Below are positions 20,413 to 32,169 of a stretch of DNA of 64,000 bases, piece after piece. This DNA comes from Hygrophila difformis. Lineage: Eukaryota > Streptophyta > Magnoliopsida > Lamiales > Acanthaceae. The DNA lies in contig JAOANR010000003.1 of NCBI GenBank assembly GCA_030278955.1, positions 52,424,902 through 52,488,901 of the forward strand. The letters are read 5' to 3'. The notes under the pieces were generated by a model. The model ran no database searches, was not told the DNA's origin, and worked only from the letters and a program-made list of their open reading frames with translations. The first letter of the stretch is position 1; each line of letters starts with the position of its first letter. The position numbers and the translations under genes were made by a program.

Positions 20413-20696
20413 TTTATCCTTATTTTAATCTATCCATGGAATAAATTTATTTTTAAAACCCATGGATAAATAAATGCATGCATAAAATTTTTTTTTTTTT
20501 GGGGGATCACATATGCATATGCATACATAAATATTGACACTAACTCTTTTTATGTGAATTATCGGTAATAAGAAACACTCCTACCTTAGAACTCGACATG
20601 ACCTTGACTTAGGAGCGCTTGCTAAAGACTAACTTTGCCTTAGTCCTAGATCTTGATCACTTAGAAACTCATCTTCGCGCGCTTCTATAACAGAAA

Positions 20697-21809
20697 ATGG
20701 CACCTAGAAGAAAATTGAGGAAGATAAGCCCAAACGGCACTGACACTGGCCTCCCAAACACACCTAACAACAATGAGATTCCTCCGAACGTCGGAGATCA
20801 AGTGCCTCCTACACCCAACAACATGGAAGAACGTCTAAGGACTATGGAGGAAGTCCTAGTAGCATTAGGAAATGCCGAGGTGCATAGGACACAAACAGTA
20901 CCTCCACCCGTAGCTCAACCCAACTATCTAGCGTTGGTGAATCCCTATCAACCACCACGCTACGATGGGCAGGAGGATCCCGCCGAACTAGAGGGGTGGA
21001 TCCGTACATTTGATAAGCTCTTGGATGCTATCAAATGTCCTGATGAGGCAAGGATACGAGTAGCAACCTACTACTTAGGAGGCGAAGCCGATGAGTGGTG
21101 GCAAAACCTCCAGAGGAATTTAGAGGAAGCTGAAGAAACTTATTCGTGGAATGAACTTAAGGAGGGCCTAAGGGACCGATTCTACCCCATGAGCACCAAG
21201 GCGGCAATGTACGAAGAGTTCTTATCACTAAAGCAAGAGGGACGGACGGTGCAGGAGTATTACACCCGGTTTAAGGAATTGGTACGATTTGCTACGAGGA
21301 TAGTACCAACCGACTCTGACAAGGCTCAGAAATTTGAGATGGGTCTGAACCTTAGTATCCGGGAGATACTTGCAGTAGGACAATTCACGAACCTGCAGAC
21401 GGTTTATGATCGTGCGGTAGCGGTTGCACGAGTCCAAGGACTGAAACGGAAACCGGTAGATGAGGCTAACCAAGGACCACAAGGAGAATACAAGGTGGAT
21501 AAGGACCATTTCGATGGAAACACGAAAGGACAACATCAAAATGACAATGGGGAGAAAAAGGGGATAGTCTTCAACCATGGTGACTATGCGCCACCATGTC
21601 CAAAGTGTGGTAAACTGCATTATGCGAGAGGATGCCCTCAACCTGGAGCATGCCTTCGATGTGGTCGACATGGTCATCAGCTGCGTGATTGCCGGACACG
21701 GAGAGAGAACATCGACAAGAGAGAGGATGTGACTACTCGACCTAAGCAACCACGAAACCCAGACGGTCAAGGTGGCAACAACCAAAGGCACCAACACCCG
21801 CAGAATTAA
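20697..21809 (+). CDS. gag: Gag capsid-nucleocapsid protein (E3)
   Basis: A 370-codon intact ORF, starting at the first ATG after the leader (CAGAAAATGGC); the same start, MAPRRKLRK, is kept in the E4 relics. Gag forms the cytoplasmic virus-like particle that packages element RNA. Residues 1-50 are basic then Pro/Asn-rich. About 80-250 form a retrotransposon_gag domain with EADEWWQNL, RDRFYPMSTKAAMYEEFLSL, VQEYYTRFKELVRFA and YDRAVAVARVQG. Two zinc knuckles follow: C301-x2-C-x3-H-x4-C313 and C319-x2-C-x4-H-x4-C332. The tail is basic and Gln/Asn-rich (to QHPQN). No protease follows: the stop is about 65 bp from the PPT. The length is normal for a chromovirus gag alone. An open frame of 233 codons on the other strand is a shadow. 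Confidence 0.95.
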   Translation: MAPRRKLRKISPNGTDTGLPNTPNNNEIPPNVGDQVPPTPNNMEERLRTMEEVLVALGNAEVHRTQTVPPPVAQPNYLALVNPYQPPRYDGQEDPAELEGWIRTFDKLLDAIKCPDEARIRVATYYLGGEADEWWQNLQRNLEEAEETYSWNELKEGLRDRFYPMSTKAAMYEEFLSLKQEGRTVQEYYTRFKELVRFATRIVPTDSDKAQKFEMGLNLSIREILAVGQFTNLQTVYDRAVAVARVQGLKRKPVDEANQGPQGEYKVDKDHFDGNTKGQHQNDNGEKKGIVFNHGDYAPPCPKCGKLHYARGCPQPGACLRCGRHGHQLRDCRTRRENIDKREDVTTRPKQPRNPDGQGGNNQRHQHPQN

Positions 21810-21846
21810 GACCAAAACCCGAAACCTCTTGAGAGTACTGAATAGG

Positions 21847-21886
21847 CAGTTATGGGGACATAACTGTAATCTTAAGGGGGGGAGGA
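21847..21886 (+). other. E3 polypurine tract with upstream hairpin
   Basis: Hairpin CAGTTATG/CATAACTG with loop GGGA (21847-21866), then PPT AAGGGGGGGAGGA (21874-21886) abutting the 3' LTR. Confidence 0.88.
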
Positions 21887-24800
21887 TGTAATACCCCGTA
21901 TTTCGAAACTCGAATATTTTGTATCCCAAATAAATTTTTGAACTACGTAATGACTTGATCCCTTCACAGGGTACGTAGGCAACTTGGAAATTTCAATTCT
22001 GGGTTCAGTCAAACAATAATCAAACAATAATCAAACAATAATCAACAATCAAACAATAACAAACAACAACACACATTAATACAATCACGCAACCAAACAA
22101 TGTCCGAGCTCGCAAGGAGCTAACGCCCAACTTCGAGGACGAAGTTGATTCCTAAGGGGGAGAGGATGTAACACCCGAGAAATTTAATTCACATTCAAAG
22201 GAATGGAATTAATTTCTTGTGAAAGACGTTTATCCTTAAGGAAAGCAGATGGAGATACCCCAACATTAAATAGAGCCCAAAAGAAAGTGAGGGCGCAACT
22301 TCGGGGACGAAGTTGATTCTTAAGGGGGGTGGAGTGTAATACCCTAGATTTTTATCAACGCCCAAAGAAATAAAATTTATTCCGATCAATGTCGAAATAT
22401 TTCCGAGAAGAAGAAAATAATTTATCACAATAAATTATTGCTCGGATATGAAACGCCGATAGATTTAAATTCAAAATGGAATAAAAGAGGGAAAGGAAGC
22501 CCGAAGACATTCCATGAATTGAGTCAAAATAATTGGAGTTAAGTTCATGAAGGAAAAGAATTTTAATTCCAAGAACCCGTGAAGTCGGAAGAAATTTAAT
22601 AAAACAAGTTATTGCACGGGAATCAAAAGACGACGAATTGGAAGTCGACGAAACCGAGACCGACGGACTTAAGATCTCAAACATGAAATTCATTTGAGTC
22701 AAGATAAACTTAAGATAAGAATTTATGACCCGAGAATGACCCGAAAAATCGAGCCCGAAAACGTAGGAGGACAGAAGTCCGAAAGAGAGGAGGAAAAGCA
22801 CGACGGATCGCACGACCCCGCCCGGACCGAAGTCCAGGCGTGGTTGGCGCGCACCCGGCGCTGGGTTTAGCCAAACCCCGCGCCAACCCCGCGCCAAAGT
22901 CCTGACAGCAACACCTTGTCGCGTTTTGGCGACTTTCTCGCCAATTTTCGGGGCCCAAGGTTGGGAATCTGATCTTTCACGAGAGAGGCATCTTTTTGGA
23001 CGTTATGTAATCAATCCCATCTCATTTGTCAGCCATTTTCATCAATCATTCACCCCAAACTCTCCAAAAACTCTCCCAAAAGCCAAACACTCTTCCGACG
23101 AACTTCCGGCGACTTTCCGACGAGTTTCCGGCAACCAAATCCAACCAAGGAAGTGTGTAGATCAAGGATTGCAGGCTTTGGATTGTTGGTAAGATGTTAA
23201 TCAAGTTTCCTTATGATTTTAAGATCATAAACATCATCCTAACTTACGAATCTTCGTATTCAAACACAAATCGGAGCCAAGGGAAGAATAAATCGGGTGG
23301 AAGAGATTCGTTCGTGACATCCCGTGGATTCCGGACGACCCGTGACTTCCTAAACATCATCCCCACTGTAAGTTAACCTTACTATGGTTTTGGGTGACTT
23401 AAAATGCAACCAAACATAGAGATTCAACTCAAGAAAATTAATAAAAATCTGTCAACAAGAGAAACCCTCAACGCAGCGTTTTTGTATGAATTTTTCGAAC
23501 CTCTAAAGCTGCTCAAACAACAAAACTCAAAACATGAAAAGTGTTCCTAAGACTTTGATTTAGCTTCTGTAAAAATTTTAGAATTTTTGATATTGTTTTG
23601 AAACCTGAAACCAACCCAAAACCGAAGAGCATCAAATCTGAATCTTAGAACCTTGGACAGATTTCACTCTCAATCTTGTTGGTTATTTTGACCATGGATC
23701 TAAGCCGATCTAGGATTGGTGTTGAGCATGAAAGTTGTAGATCTATGAGTTTAGAACATTCCTGTAAGTTTTTAGAATTTTTCATTGAGATTTGAACCTC
23801 CAAACTCGAGCCGATCCGATCTGCGTTAGAACCGATGTCAAGAACCTTGACAGATTTCATAATCAAACTCGACGAGCAAAACTCTTACTTCGAGTGTTCA
23901 AACCTGAAAACTCAAAACTAAGATTTTGATCCAAAGATCATAAGCTATATTGTGTAAAAAAAATTTCAAAGATTTTCATCAAGTTTTGATACCCCAAATC
24001 GTATCGAACATATTCTGCGTTTTTAGGAATTGTCAAAGGATGACAGATTTCATAACCGATCTTGATGAGCTTATTCCTATCACTTCTAGCCTGAACCAAT
24101 CTTTGAGATCTAAACAAAAGTTGTTGGAAATCATGTCTAGTATGTCTCTGTAAAATTTCAGGATTTTTGAAGTTCATTTGATATGTTAAAAAGTCAAATC
24201 TTTGAAAGGTGTCGAACCTGAATCCTGACAGCTTATTGATTGTGTAGAAAACTTGATTTTTGACATGCTTTCCATCATTTTTCCGAAAAACTTAAAACAT
24301 GAAAGTTGTTCATTGGGATGTTTTTGAGTTACTGTGAAAATTTCAGATCAATCGCCTAAGAAATGGATTTTTAAACTGAAAAGGCGCAAACTGTGACATC
24401 GATCGATTTTAAAACTTGAGAGATCTTGAAATCTTGTCGAAACATGAAATTAGCCTTTAAGGTTTAAATGATTGAGAATCCATTTGAGATAAAATATAAT
24501 TGAGATATCTTGCTTGCCGAAAGGCAATTGAAATATCTTGCTTGCCGAAAGGCAATTGAAATATCTTGCTTGCCGAAAGGCAATTGAAATATCTTGCTTG
24601 CCGAAAGGCAATTGAAATATCTTGCTTGCCGAAAGGCAATTGAAATATCTTGCTTGCCGAAAGGCAATTGAAATATAAACTTGAAACATGAGAAATGATA
24701 TTTTTGAAATTGGCTGAGGCCGCCGGATCACCGGCTAAATGATACTATTGATATTGGCTGAGGCCGCCGGATCACCGGCTAAATGATACTTTTGAAATTG

Positions 24801-25370
24801 GCTGCGGCCGTCGGATTGCCGGCTAAATTAAATATCGTTGAAATGGTTATGTAACGGGAGAGGAAAATAAAAGATTTAATATTTTTAAGTCTTTATGCCT
24901 TGCAAATCATTTTCCTACAAGAAATCTTTTTATTAAATTAACTAAAGGCTTTGAAACCCCTAACCCATGCTATGTGTTAGCTTACTCAGCGCGTTTTTGC
25001 TGACCCAAACCATTTATCTCCTTTTTCTTACAGAGTACGAAGAATATGCATCGTCATATGCATACATGGGAACATTAGGGGAAATCTCTATTTTAAATCA
25101 CAGCATTTAATTACAACTTGCATGAACGGGACTGTTAACCCGTGTTTTGGCCATGTTGGCCCTTATACCTTATTTCCGCTGCACAACTCATATTTCCGCT
25201 GCAACTTTGATGTATTATCTTTAAATTATCTATGAATGGGCTGTTTGAATATTTTAAATCCTGAAAAACCATAGCCTTGCATCTCTTTAGTAAGCTCGGA
25301 GAAACCGTGTCTTGCTAGGGTGGTGCGGCGGTGGCATCCCGGCCTGGGTTACCAAAACCGGGGTGTTACA
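21887..25370 (+). repeat. E3 3' LTR (3484 bp)
   Basis: Copy of 16562-20073, one 28-bp unit shorter. Followed directly by TSD CGGAA. Differences seen by eye include C/T at the nested LTR start near 22345 and A/G near 22792. Confidence 0.93.
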
Positions 25371-25725
25371 CGGAATTTTACGGACTCTCTCTAATAACCA
25401 CTCGACCGCAACCGATTGTTCATTGATTTTGGTTTCCTTCAGTAACAATCAACAGAATCTTACTTTGCGTCCTACCTTAGGATGAAGCAATATTTGAGTA
25501 AATGATTTAACTTGAATTTTTGGAAGGTTATGGATACAGGAAGCCTTGGTTTTATTGAAAAATATTAATATTATTAAAAATATTAAAAAAATAGCCTGAA
25601 TTTTATTGTCCACAAAGTATGATTGTGCTGATTGTTGCTGAAGGAAACCAGAACCAATGAACCATCGTTACGGTCGGGTGGTTAGAGAGAGTCCGTAAAA
25701 TTCGGAACTTCGAAGACCCGGTAAC
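25371..25725 (+). mobile_element. Foldback / inverted-duplication element, main part
   Basis: The left arm (continuing from 16561) runs to about 25455. The right arm is about 25623-25725 and the spacer about 165 bp. The arms (about 105 bp) pair with a scatter of mismatches, including TTTTACGGACTCTCTCTAA and GGTTTCCTTCAG blocks. Read on the minus strand the right arm is open for 40 codons from 25725, so it may be an inverted duplication of coding sequence rather than a standard MITE. Terminal motif GTTAYCGGGTCTT; no TSD can be judged. Confidence 0.7.
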
Positions 25726-26627
25726 AAGGCGGTCAAACCCAATGTATGAGGTTTGGTATTTAATTTTATTTACGGAAGTATGTTGGACATTTATTTGATA
25801 AATGTATTAGTAATAATAAAAAATTTAAGGTTCTGGGCCTAAAATGAAATAATTTGAAAGGTTTGAGGCCAATTAATATAAAAATGAGTGATTGGGGTAG
25901 AAGACTAAATAGAACAAAATAAAAGTTTAGGACTGAATTGGCAAAAGATAAAAGAAAAATGACTAATATTATGCACACGTGTCAGGTTTAAATTAAAACC
26001 CTTGCCACGTCAGCAATTAGAATATAATTAGTGAAAAAAGGGCTGATTTGGACATAATTAGGATTTGTAGAGGACTGTTTTGGTAATAAAATAGAAAAAT
26101 GACTGATTTGAATTTTTTGAAAAGAAAAAAGACCTATTTATCCTTTTTTTCCTTTTTTTATTTGAGTAGACAAAAAATGAAAGTTGGTCAATAATGGGAT
26201 GAAAGAAATATTATTTGTTTTAGTTACATAAAAAAATAAAAAACTTAAATAGGCCACTAGAATGATTCAGTTTCCAATTTTGGGTCATAAGAATGCGTTT
26301 GTACAACACCCGGTCCGCTTTGACTCTTTTTCTGGGCCCATCCTTGTAGTGACTCAAAATATTAAATTTAAAAATAATAACCAAATCTGGAAATCACTCC
26401 TTAATTATATCCTAAAAAATTATTCTCTCTTATTATTATTATTATTGAATTGGAAAATTCGATTGAATTGTTTAATGTGGAACTTTAGGAAAATATGTTG
26501 TCGAAAAAGTTTTTGCTAAAGTAGAATTGCAGCAATATACTACTATATGTTGTTCAATTCCATTGAATGCTCTACTTTGCTAAATTATATTTTTAGGTGA
26601 TTCTTTTGTCGAATTATATCTTTTTGG
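25726..26627. other. AT-rich unique DNA
   Basis: No gene, repeat tip or RNA recognised; short frames only. Probably older background sequence. Confidence 0.5.
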
Positions 26628-26794
26628 GATGAGGATTTGTCCAAGCGGCAAAGTTCATGCCTTTCAATCATAGGGTTGAGAGTTCGATTCCCTACCCGGC
26701 CCCTATCCCTCTCCTTTATCCCTTTATAATTTGTGTGGCATGGGCTTACATCAGCCTTTCTCTTACTTCCGCTCTTCAAAAAAAAAAAAAAAAG
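26628..26794 (+). mobile_element. tRNA-derived SINE 1
   Basis: A-box-like TTTGTCCAAGCGGC and B-box-like GAGTTCGATTCCC, about 35 nt apart as in a tRNA-derived pol III promoter, then an unrelated body and an A-rich tail (26778-26792). A cloverleaf cannot be closed, so it is not a tRNA gene. TSD not evident. Confidence 0.7.
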
Positions 26795-26800
26795 AAATTT

Positions 26801-26940
26801 AGTTTATTTTGTTTATTGGGGATGTGGACTTGCCCAAACGGCCAAGTTCATGCCTTCCAATCATAGATGGTTCGAGCTCCCATACACAATTTCCGACACA
26901 TTAGTGTTATTGTTTACCAAAAAATAAGTTTATTTTGTTT
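26801..26940 (+). mobile_element. tRNA-derived SINE 2 (short, degenerate)
   Basis: Second head (ACTTGCCCAAACGGCCAAG... GGTTCGAGCTCCC) with direct repeats AGTTTATTTTGTTT at 26801-26814 and 26927-26940 as TSD. It landed directly behind the tail of SINE 1, in the same orientation. Confidence 0.7.
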
Positions 26941-27391
26941 TATTTTTTTTACTAAATTTTAGGTGGATTTCAAATTCTTTCAAAAGGGAAGGATTTTAAA
27001 TTATTCGATTAAATCCTCCACCAGGCTCCAAATTCAAATCCATCAATCCAAGTATCCAAGTGCACTATAGGTGAAGACTATGCCACTGCTATAGGTTGAA
27101 AGAGAATTTTTTTCATTGATTTATTTATTTTAAATTTAAAACAGAAGTAAATGCCTAACCACACTGCTTAGAGGTGGACCCAAATTTTTCAGGCATTTAT
27201 ATTTGTATTTGAACCGAACAACTACTTCATTAAGTATTTATATTTGTAACTGGAGTACTTGGTTAACTGGGGCTTCAGTTTTGATTCGATTCAACGGTTA
27301 ATCGAATCGGTTCGAATATCCCTATAAAATTGTGTAATCAAGTTTTTTTTTTCTTAATTCCTAATTTTTGTAGATTTTATTTTTGATGTTA
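26941..27391. other. AT-rich unique DNA
   Basis: T-rich sequence with no recognised feature. Confidence 0.5.
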
Positions 27392-27394
27392 TTA

Positions 27395-27433
27395 CACTAC
27401 AAGAAGAAAAATTATAACTATTGAATTCAGTGG
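27395..27433 (+). mobile_element. CACTA-like terminus split by E4
   Basis: CACTACAAGAAGAAAA preceded by TTA (27392-27394). Beyond E4, the complementary tip TTCTTTTTAGTG ends at 48172 and is followed by TTA (48173-48175). CACTA transposons make 3-bp TSDs, so this looks like a very short deletion derivative hit by E4. Confidence 0.45.
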
Positions 27434-29280
27434 TGTAATACCATAGAAATTGCCCGAAATATATATATGAATATATATTTTTGATTAATTCACTAAGTAG
27501 ATTTTTAATCAAATCTATATATATTTATATGTTCAAATATGTGCTTAAAGATTAGTATATTATTTTCTACAAAACATACTTTGAAAAATTATATATATTT
27601 GTCTTTTCAAATAAATATATGGATTTCAATATCAAGTGTAATAAGTATATGGTTCATAGAATATTTTAAATCCATATACAAGTTTATATACACATATATA
27701 CCTTGGTCTTGAAAAAAATCTTTCCAAACATGTACACATGTATATACATGTATATATTTACATGTTTAAATTATAATGAGAATTATCTATTTTCTATATA
27801 TCATTGATTAATCATTCTACCCATATATTTTTTATTATGGGATTATTCTAGAATGCCATAATATAATTGGGAATAATTTGACTATGGTTTGAAATTGTAG
27901 GGTGGAATATTAATCATATCTTGTCATTTTCAAATAAAGAATATATTCCTTTTTGAAGCTATGTATGACTTACAAGATCACAAAAATTCCCACATTATGA
28001 TTTTTTTTAAGATAAGAATCTTAATATATATATATAAAAAAAAAAAATTAAAAAAAAAAAAGTTACTGTAGCATGCTACTGTAGTACGCTACTGTAGCAT
28101 GCTACTGTAGCAGTCGGGCATTATGCGTTTTTGGCGACTTTTTGCCATTTTTTGGGTCCCAAAGGTGGGAATCTTGATCTATCACGGGGGAGGCATATTT
28201 TGGATGATTATAGAAGTTCCTAACACCCCATTTCAGCCATCAACACTCAAAAATTCATCCCAAAACTCTCCCAAACTCTCCCAAAGCCAAAACACTCTTC
28301 CGGCGACTTTCCGGCAACTTTCCGGCAACCAAATCCGACCAAGGAAGTGTGTAGATCAAGGATTGCAAGCTTTGGATTGTTGGTAAGATGTTAATCAAGT
28401 TTCAATATGGTTTTAAGATCATAACCATCATCCTAACTTATGAATCTTCGTATTCAAACACAAATCGGAGCCAAGGGAAGAATAAATCGGGTGGAAGAGA
28501 TTCGTTCGTGACACCCCGTGGATTCCGGACGACCCCGTGACTTCCTAAACATCATCCCCACTGTAAGTTAACTTTACTATGGTTTTGGGTGACTTAAAAT
28601 GCAACAAAAACATAGAGTTTTAAAAACTCTAAAATCTGTCAACAAGAGAAACCCTCAACGCAGCGTTTTCGTATGAATTTTTCAAACCTCTAAAGCTGCT
28701 CAAACAATAAAACTCAAAACATGAAAAGTGTTCCTAAGACTTTGGTCTAGCTTCTGTAAAAATTTTAGAATTTTTCATGATGTTTTGAAACCTGAAACCA
28801 ACCCAAAACTGAAGAGTATTAAATCTGGATCTTAGAACTTTGGCAGATTTCACTCTCAATCTTGTTGGTTATTTTGACCTTGGATCTAGGCCGATCTAGG
28901 ATTGGTGTTGAACATAAGAATTGTAGATCTATGAGTTTGGAATATTACTGTAAGTTTTTAGAATTTTTCGTTGAGATTTGAGTCTCCGAATCTGAGCCGA
29001 TCCGATCTGCGTTAGAACCGAATACACGAACCTTGACAGATTTCATTATCAAACTTGACGAGCAAAACTCTTACTTCGAGTGTTCAAACCTGAAAACTCA
29101 AAACTAAGATTTTGATCCAAAGATCTTAAGCTATATTGTGTAAAAATTTCAGAGATTTTCATCAAGTTTTGATACCCCAAATCGTGTCGGACATATTCTG
29201 CGTTTTTAAGAATTTTCAAAGGATGACAGATTTCATAACCGATCTTGAGGAGCTTATTCCTATCATTTCTAGCCCGAACT
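27434..29280 (+). repeat. E4 LTR1, left part
   Basis: LTR tip to the E5 insertion point, where AGCCCGAACT is cut. It differs from LTR2 and LTR3 at several shared positions (for example an extra T near 27524, ATC versus ATCC near 27802, GTCTCC versus GCCTCC near 28982). Donor GT at 28563. Confidence 0.9.
28061..28115 (+). repeat. CTACTGTAGC array in E4 LTR1
   Basis: Tandem near-palindromic CTACTGTAGCATG/TACG words directly before TTTTTGGCGACTTTTTGCC. Copies at about 41556-41608 and 45567-45618. It replaces the GCGCGCC cluster found at this spot in E1 and E3. Confidence 0.8.
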
Positions 29281-30115
29281 TGTAACACCCCGATTTAATT
29301 AACACATGATTAATTTAATTAATTATGGTTAATTAACCAAGGATTTATTTTATGGGTATTTTGTAGGTAAGTTTTAACAAGTGGAAAAAAAAAATAATAA
29401 GCGGGTTCAAACCTACACGAGAATAAGAGCTCAAGTGCTCAAGTGAGTGCATTATGGTGGAGATAGCTCAAGTCAAGTAGACCAACCCGACCCGGACCCA
29501 TTTTAACTTATTAAATCTGAAAATTTGGGTGGAGAGACCCATTTCCTATCAAACCCACACCCCATTCCCGTCACTTCTCTTTGGGAGAGTTAGGGTTCTT
29601 CAAGTTCTTGTCCAAGTGGTGATTTTGGTGCAAAATCAAGAGGGGGACTTGATATACAACTTAAGGTAAGTGATTTTCTACATTTATTTCATGTTTTCAT
29701 GGATTGAGAAGATGTTTTTGGTGGGTGTTTGGTTGGTGACGGGTTTGGATGATTTTGGTGGAACTTTTGTAGATTAGCTTGTGTGGGAGCATAAATCCCT
29801 TGCTTGAAGGTTGCTAATTTGTTGTGGAAGCTAAGGTAAGCTCTTAACTTGCTTTTGGTTGAGGGAATTTCAGTTTTGAAGGCTCATAGGGATGCATGTT
29901 TGAAGAACTCTTGTTCTTGGGTAAAGTTTGATGTTTTTGGTCTCAATCTTGCATTGTAGCTTGCATGTGGTGATTGAAGGAGCTTGGGAGCTGAAATTGG
30001 AGTGTTGGGACATTATAAATCCAAGGCAAGAGTAGGATTTAGCTCAAAGTGGGGGAAAAATGGAGGAAGAATCGAAGGGGAACGCAGAACAGCGTTTGCT
30101 GTTCTGTTTGCGCTC

Positions 30116-30262
30116 AGACGGGGCGCCACCAAGCCTTGGCGGCGCCCAGAAATGATCCGGAGCGCCATTTCGGCGCCCCTGTTCACTGGGATTCAGACCC
30201 AGGCGCCACCATGCCTGGGTGGCGCCTAAATGTGGTCTGAGGCGCCACCCTGGCGCCTCCTG
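30116..30262 (+). repeat. GGCGCC palindrome array in E5 LTR
   Basis: Four successive imperfect inverted repeats built on GGCGCC (for example GGGCGCCACC...GGCGGCGCCC and CCAGGCGCCACC...GGGTGGCGCC). A CpG island inside an AT-rich LTR, duplicated at 36977-37123. Confidence 0.75.
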
Positions 30263-31404
30263 TGCACCCCAAAAACCCACAAACTTGAATCGGCTCTAAC
30301 TTACTCGTTTCTAATCCGATTTTCGCAAACCATATATGAATCTGACCCTACTCAAAACGAGGATTTCAAATATGCATTCAGATTTCAGAAATAATGACTC
30401 CTTCAAAAATTTAATTATAGGAGTTTATAACCTCGGGGTGTCCCTTGCGTGCCGATTCTCTGTTTTCTTCCATTTTTCATTCCCTTTCATATTTTATCGT
30501 TTCTTACTCGTTTCTAGGCTTCGAGAAATGTTTTAAAATGGTCTAATTGTTGGTACTTGATTCATAACTATTGGTATTGGATTGTGGAATCTACCATGCC
30601 TTAGAAATTAAGGAGATTCGAGTGACCTTGTACTTAGCACTTGTAATAGAGTTGCGAGCCGATATGTGGGGTTTGGCTAACCCAGAATCTAAATCCTAGT
30701 CTTGGGACTTGGAAATTATCTTAGTATGCTTTCGAATCTGGGGATTGGGCATGTGAATTATGATTATGGGATTTATACAATTTATGCTTCCGAGTCATGA
30801 GATTGGGCATGTGTTTGACATTATTATGATTGGTGACTTTATGCTTTCGAGGATACAAATCTCATGTTTATGCTTTCGAGTTGTTAAACTGGGCATACAT
30901 GAATATTTGATTATCTTGGGCATATATATTGTGTTGATTATGTGGTATGCTTTCGAGAACTTAGTTCTGGGCATGTAAGCTTTCGAGAGCGAGATGCTCT
31001 GGGCTCTACCCGCTGTCTGTGGTTCGATCCTTGGGGATGCCACTCCGTAAGTCCACTTACCCCTTTATGCATGTAGTGTCCGCGGCGGGGGCACTGTAGG
31101 CATCTCTTTCGACCATTAAGGAGAGGTGGATCCTTAATGGGAAGGAATGTCGGCCATGGTATTAGGATGCGCGCTAGGCATACTTATGTGCTGCATTTAG
31201 GGTAGATAGACACTTTAGGTCATAACATTTCATCTCATCATCCATCATTCATATTATTATCTATTTTGCAGTGTATGACGTGGTTGAAGCACCGATATGG
31301 GACGGTGTGATATTTTAATTATGTATTTAATTATGCAATTATATAAACTGTTAATAACCCCTCTAAAAGCTTATTCCCTGTTTCCCAGCTTTTCCTACTC
31401 TTGC

Positions 31405-31423
31405 TCAGTACTTTATGTACTGA
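31405..31423 (+). other. TCAG...CTGA hairpin of E5 LTR
   Basis: Stem TCAGTAC/GTACTGA (7 bp), loop of 5, 26 nt before the AG at 31449. Copy 38266-38284. Confidence 0.8.
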
Positions 31424-31900
31424 CACCTTGCATTTTGTCTTTCTGATAGATACTCCCGAGGAGGACGCAGAGCATGATCATGGAGATGGGTTTGGGGCTG
31501 AGTGATCTTATAGGATTGCATTGATATATCTTAACTGAGTTGCTGTATTAGACTCTATGTTATCTAGCTATGACTGGCTTGTTATTTCTGAGTATTATCT
31601 GGCTGTTTGTATTGGTTTGAGAACCGTTGTTTTGTATTCCCCTGCATACTTGGTACTTGGACAGGTTAACGTGAGTACCGAGGTGAGGTACTGTATGTGG
31701 CTTGTAGCCGAGACTTGATGATTATGTGATAGACATGTTTTTGTTGCTTACTCTGTTACTCTATTGTTATTTACTGTTGGATTTTCTGATTACCAGGCTT
31801 CGTGTTATCGAACTTAAATTGATTGGCCAACAGTTTAAGTGAGGTAACACGGCAGTGACGTCAGCAAAAATTGGTTTAAAATTTTTGGGGCGTTACACGT

Positions 31901-31912
31901 TGGTATCAGAGC
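31901..31912 (+). other. E5 primer binding site
   Basis: TGGTATCAGAGC, initiator tRNA-Met complement, three bases after the LTR end. Confidence 0.92.
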
Positions 31913-32169
31913 CATGTGTGCTCTTATGTGCTTAGAATTTGACACAAGCATGTGGTGAGGTGTGTGGGGGAATGCATATAGTATAGGATTTACATTGGAT
32001 TATGCGTATATTCCTGTTGTATAGCATTATTTTTGGGATAACTGCGTACCTTATGAGATTGAGTTTTGGTTTGTGAGCCAAACCACGATCAATTCATAAG
32101 GATATCCCGGGAGATCTATACTTACTTAATTGATATTCGGTATCATTACCGAATGTTACTCAATGGTTT

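Larger units (their letters stand above)
16562..25370 (+). mobile_element. E3: intact gag-only LTR retrotransposon (TR-GAG type)
   Basis: 5' LTR 16562-20073, internal 20074-21886, 3' LTR 21887-25370. It is flanked by TSD CGGAA at 16557-16561 and 25371-25375, and that sequence joins up the arm of a foldback element. The internal region encodes one intact gag and nothing else: PBS, GCCCA-rich leader, gag, hairpin, PPT. The LTRs differ at roughly a dozen positions plus one 28-bp repeat unit over about 3.5 kb, so the insertion is recent. Pol must have been supplied in trans. This matches the established class of terminal-repeat elements with only GAG. Confidence 0.93.
29281..31897 (+). repeat. 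E5 5' LTR
   Basis: TGTAACACCCCGATTTAATT to GGGGCGTTACA. Holds GGCGCC palindromes (30116-30262), a TGCTTTCGAG/TGGGCAT tandem array (about 30725-31000), donor-like CCGTAAGT (31047), a GTCCGCGGCGGGGGC box (31078-31092) shared with E7 and E8, hairpin 31405-31423 and acceptor-like TAG at 31449. Confidence 0.94.

Noticed and set aside
21228..21929. 233-codon minus-strand frame over E3 gag
   Set aside because: Shadow of gag; hydrophobic composition without a domain, and it runs through the PPT.
26628..26700. Functional tRNA gene
   Set aside because: A and B boxes present, but arms do not pair and a SINE body with an A-tail follows.
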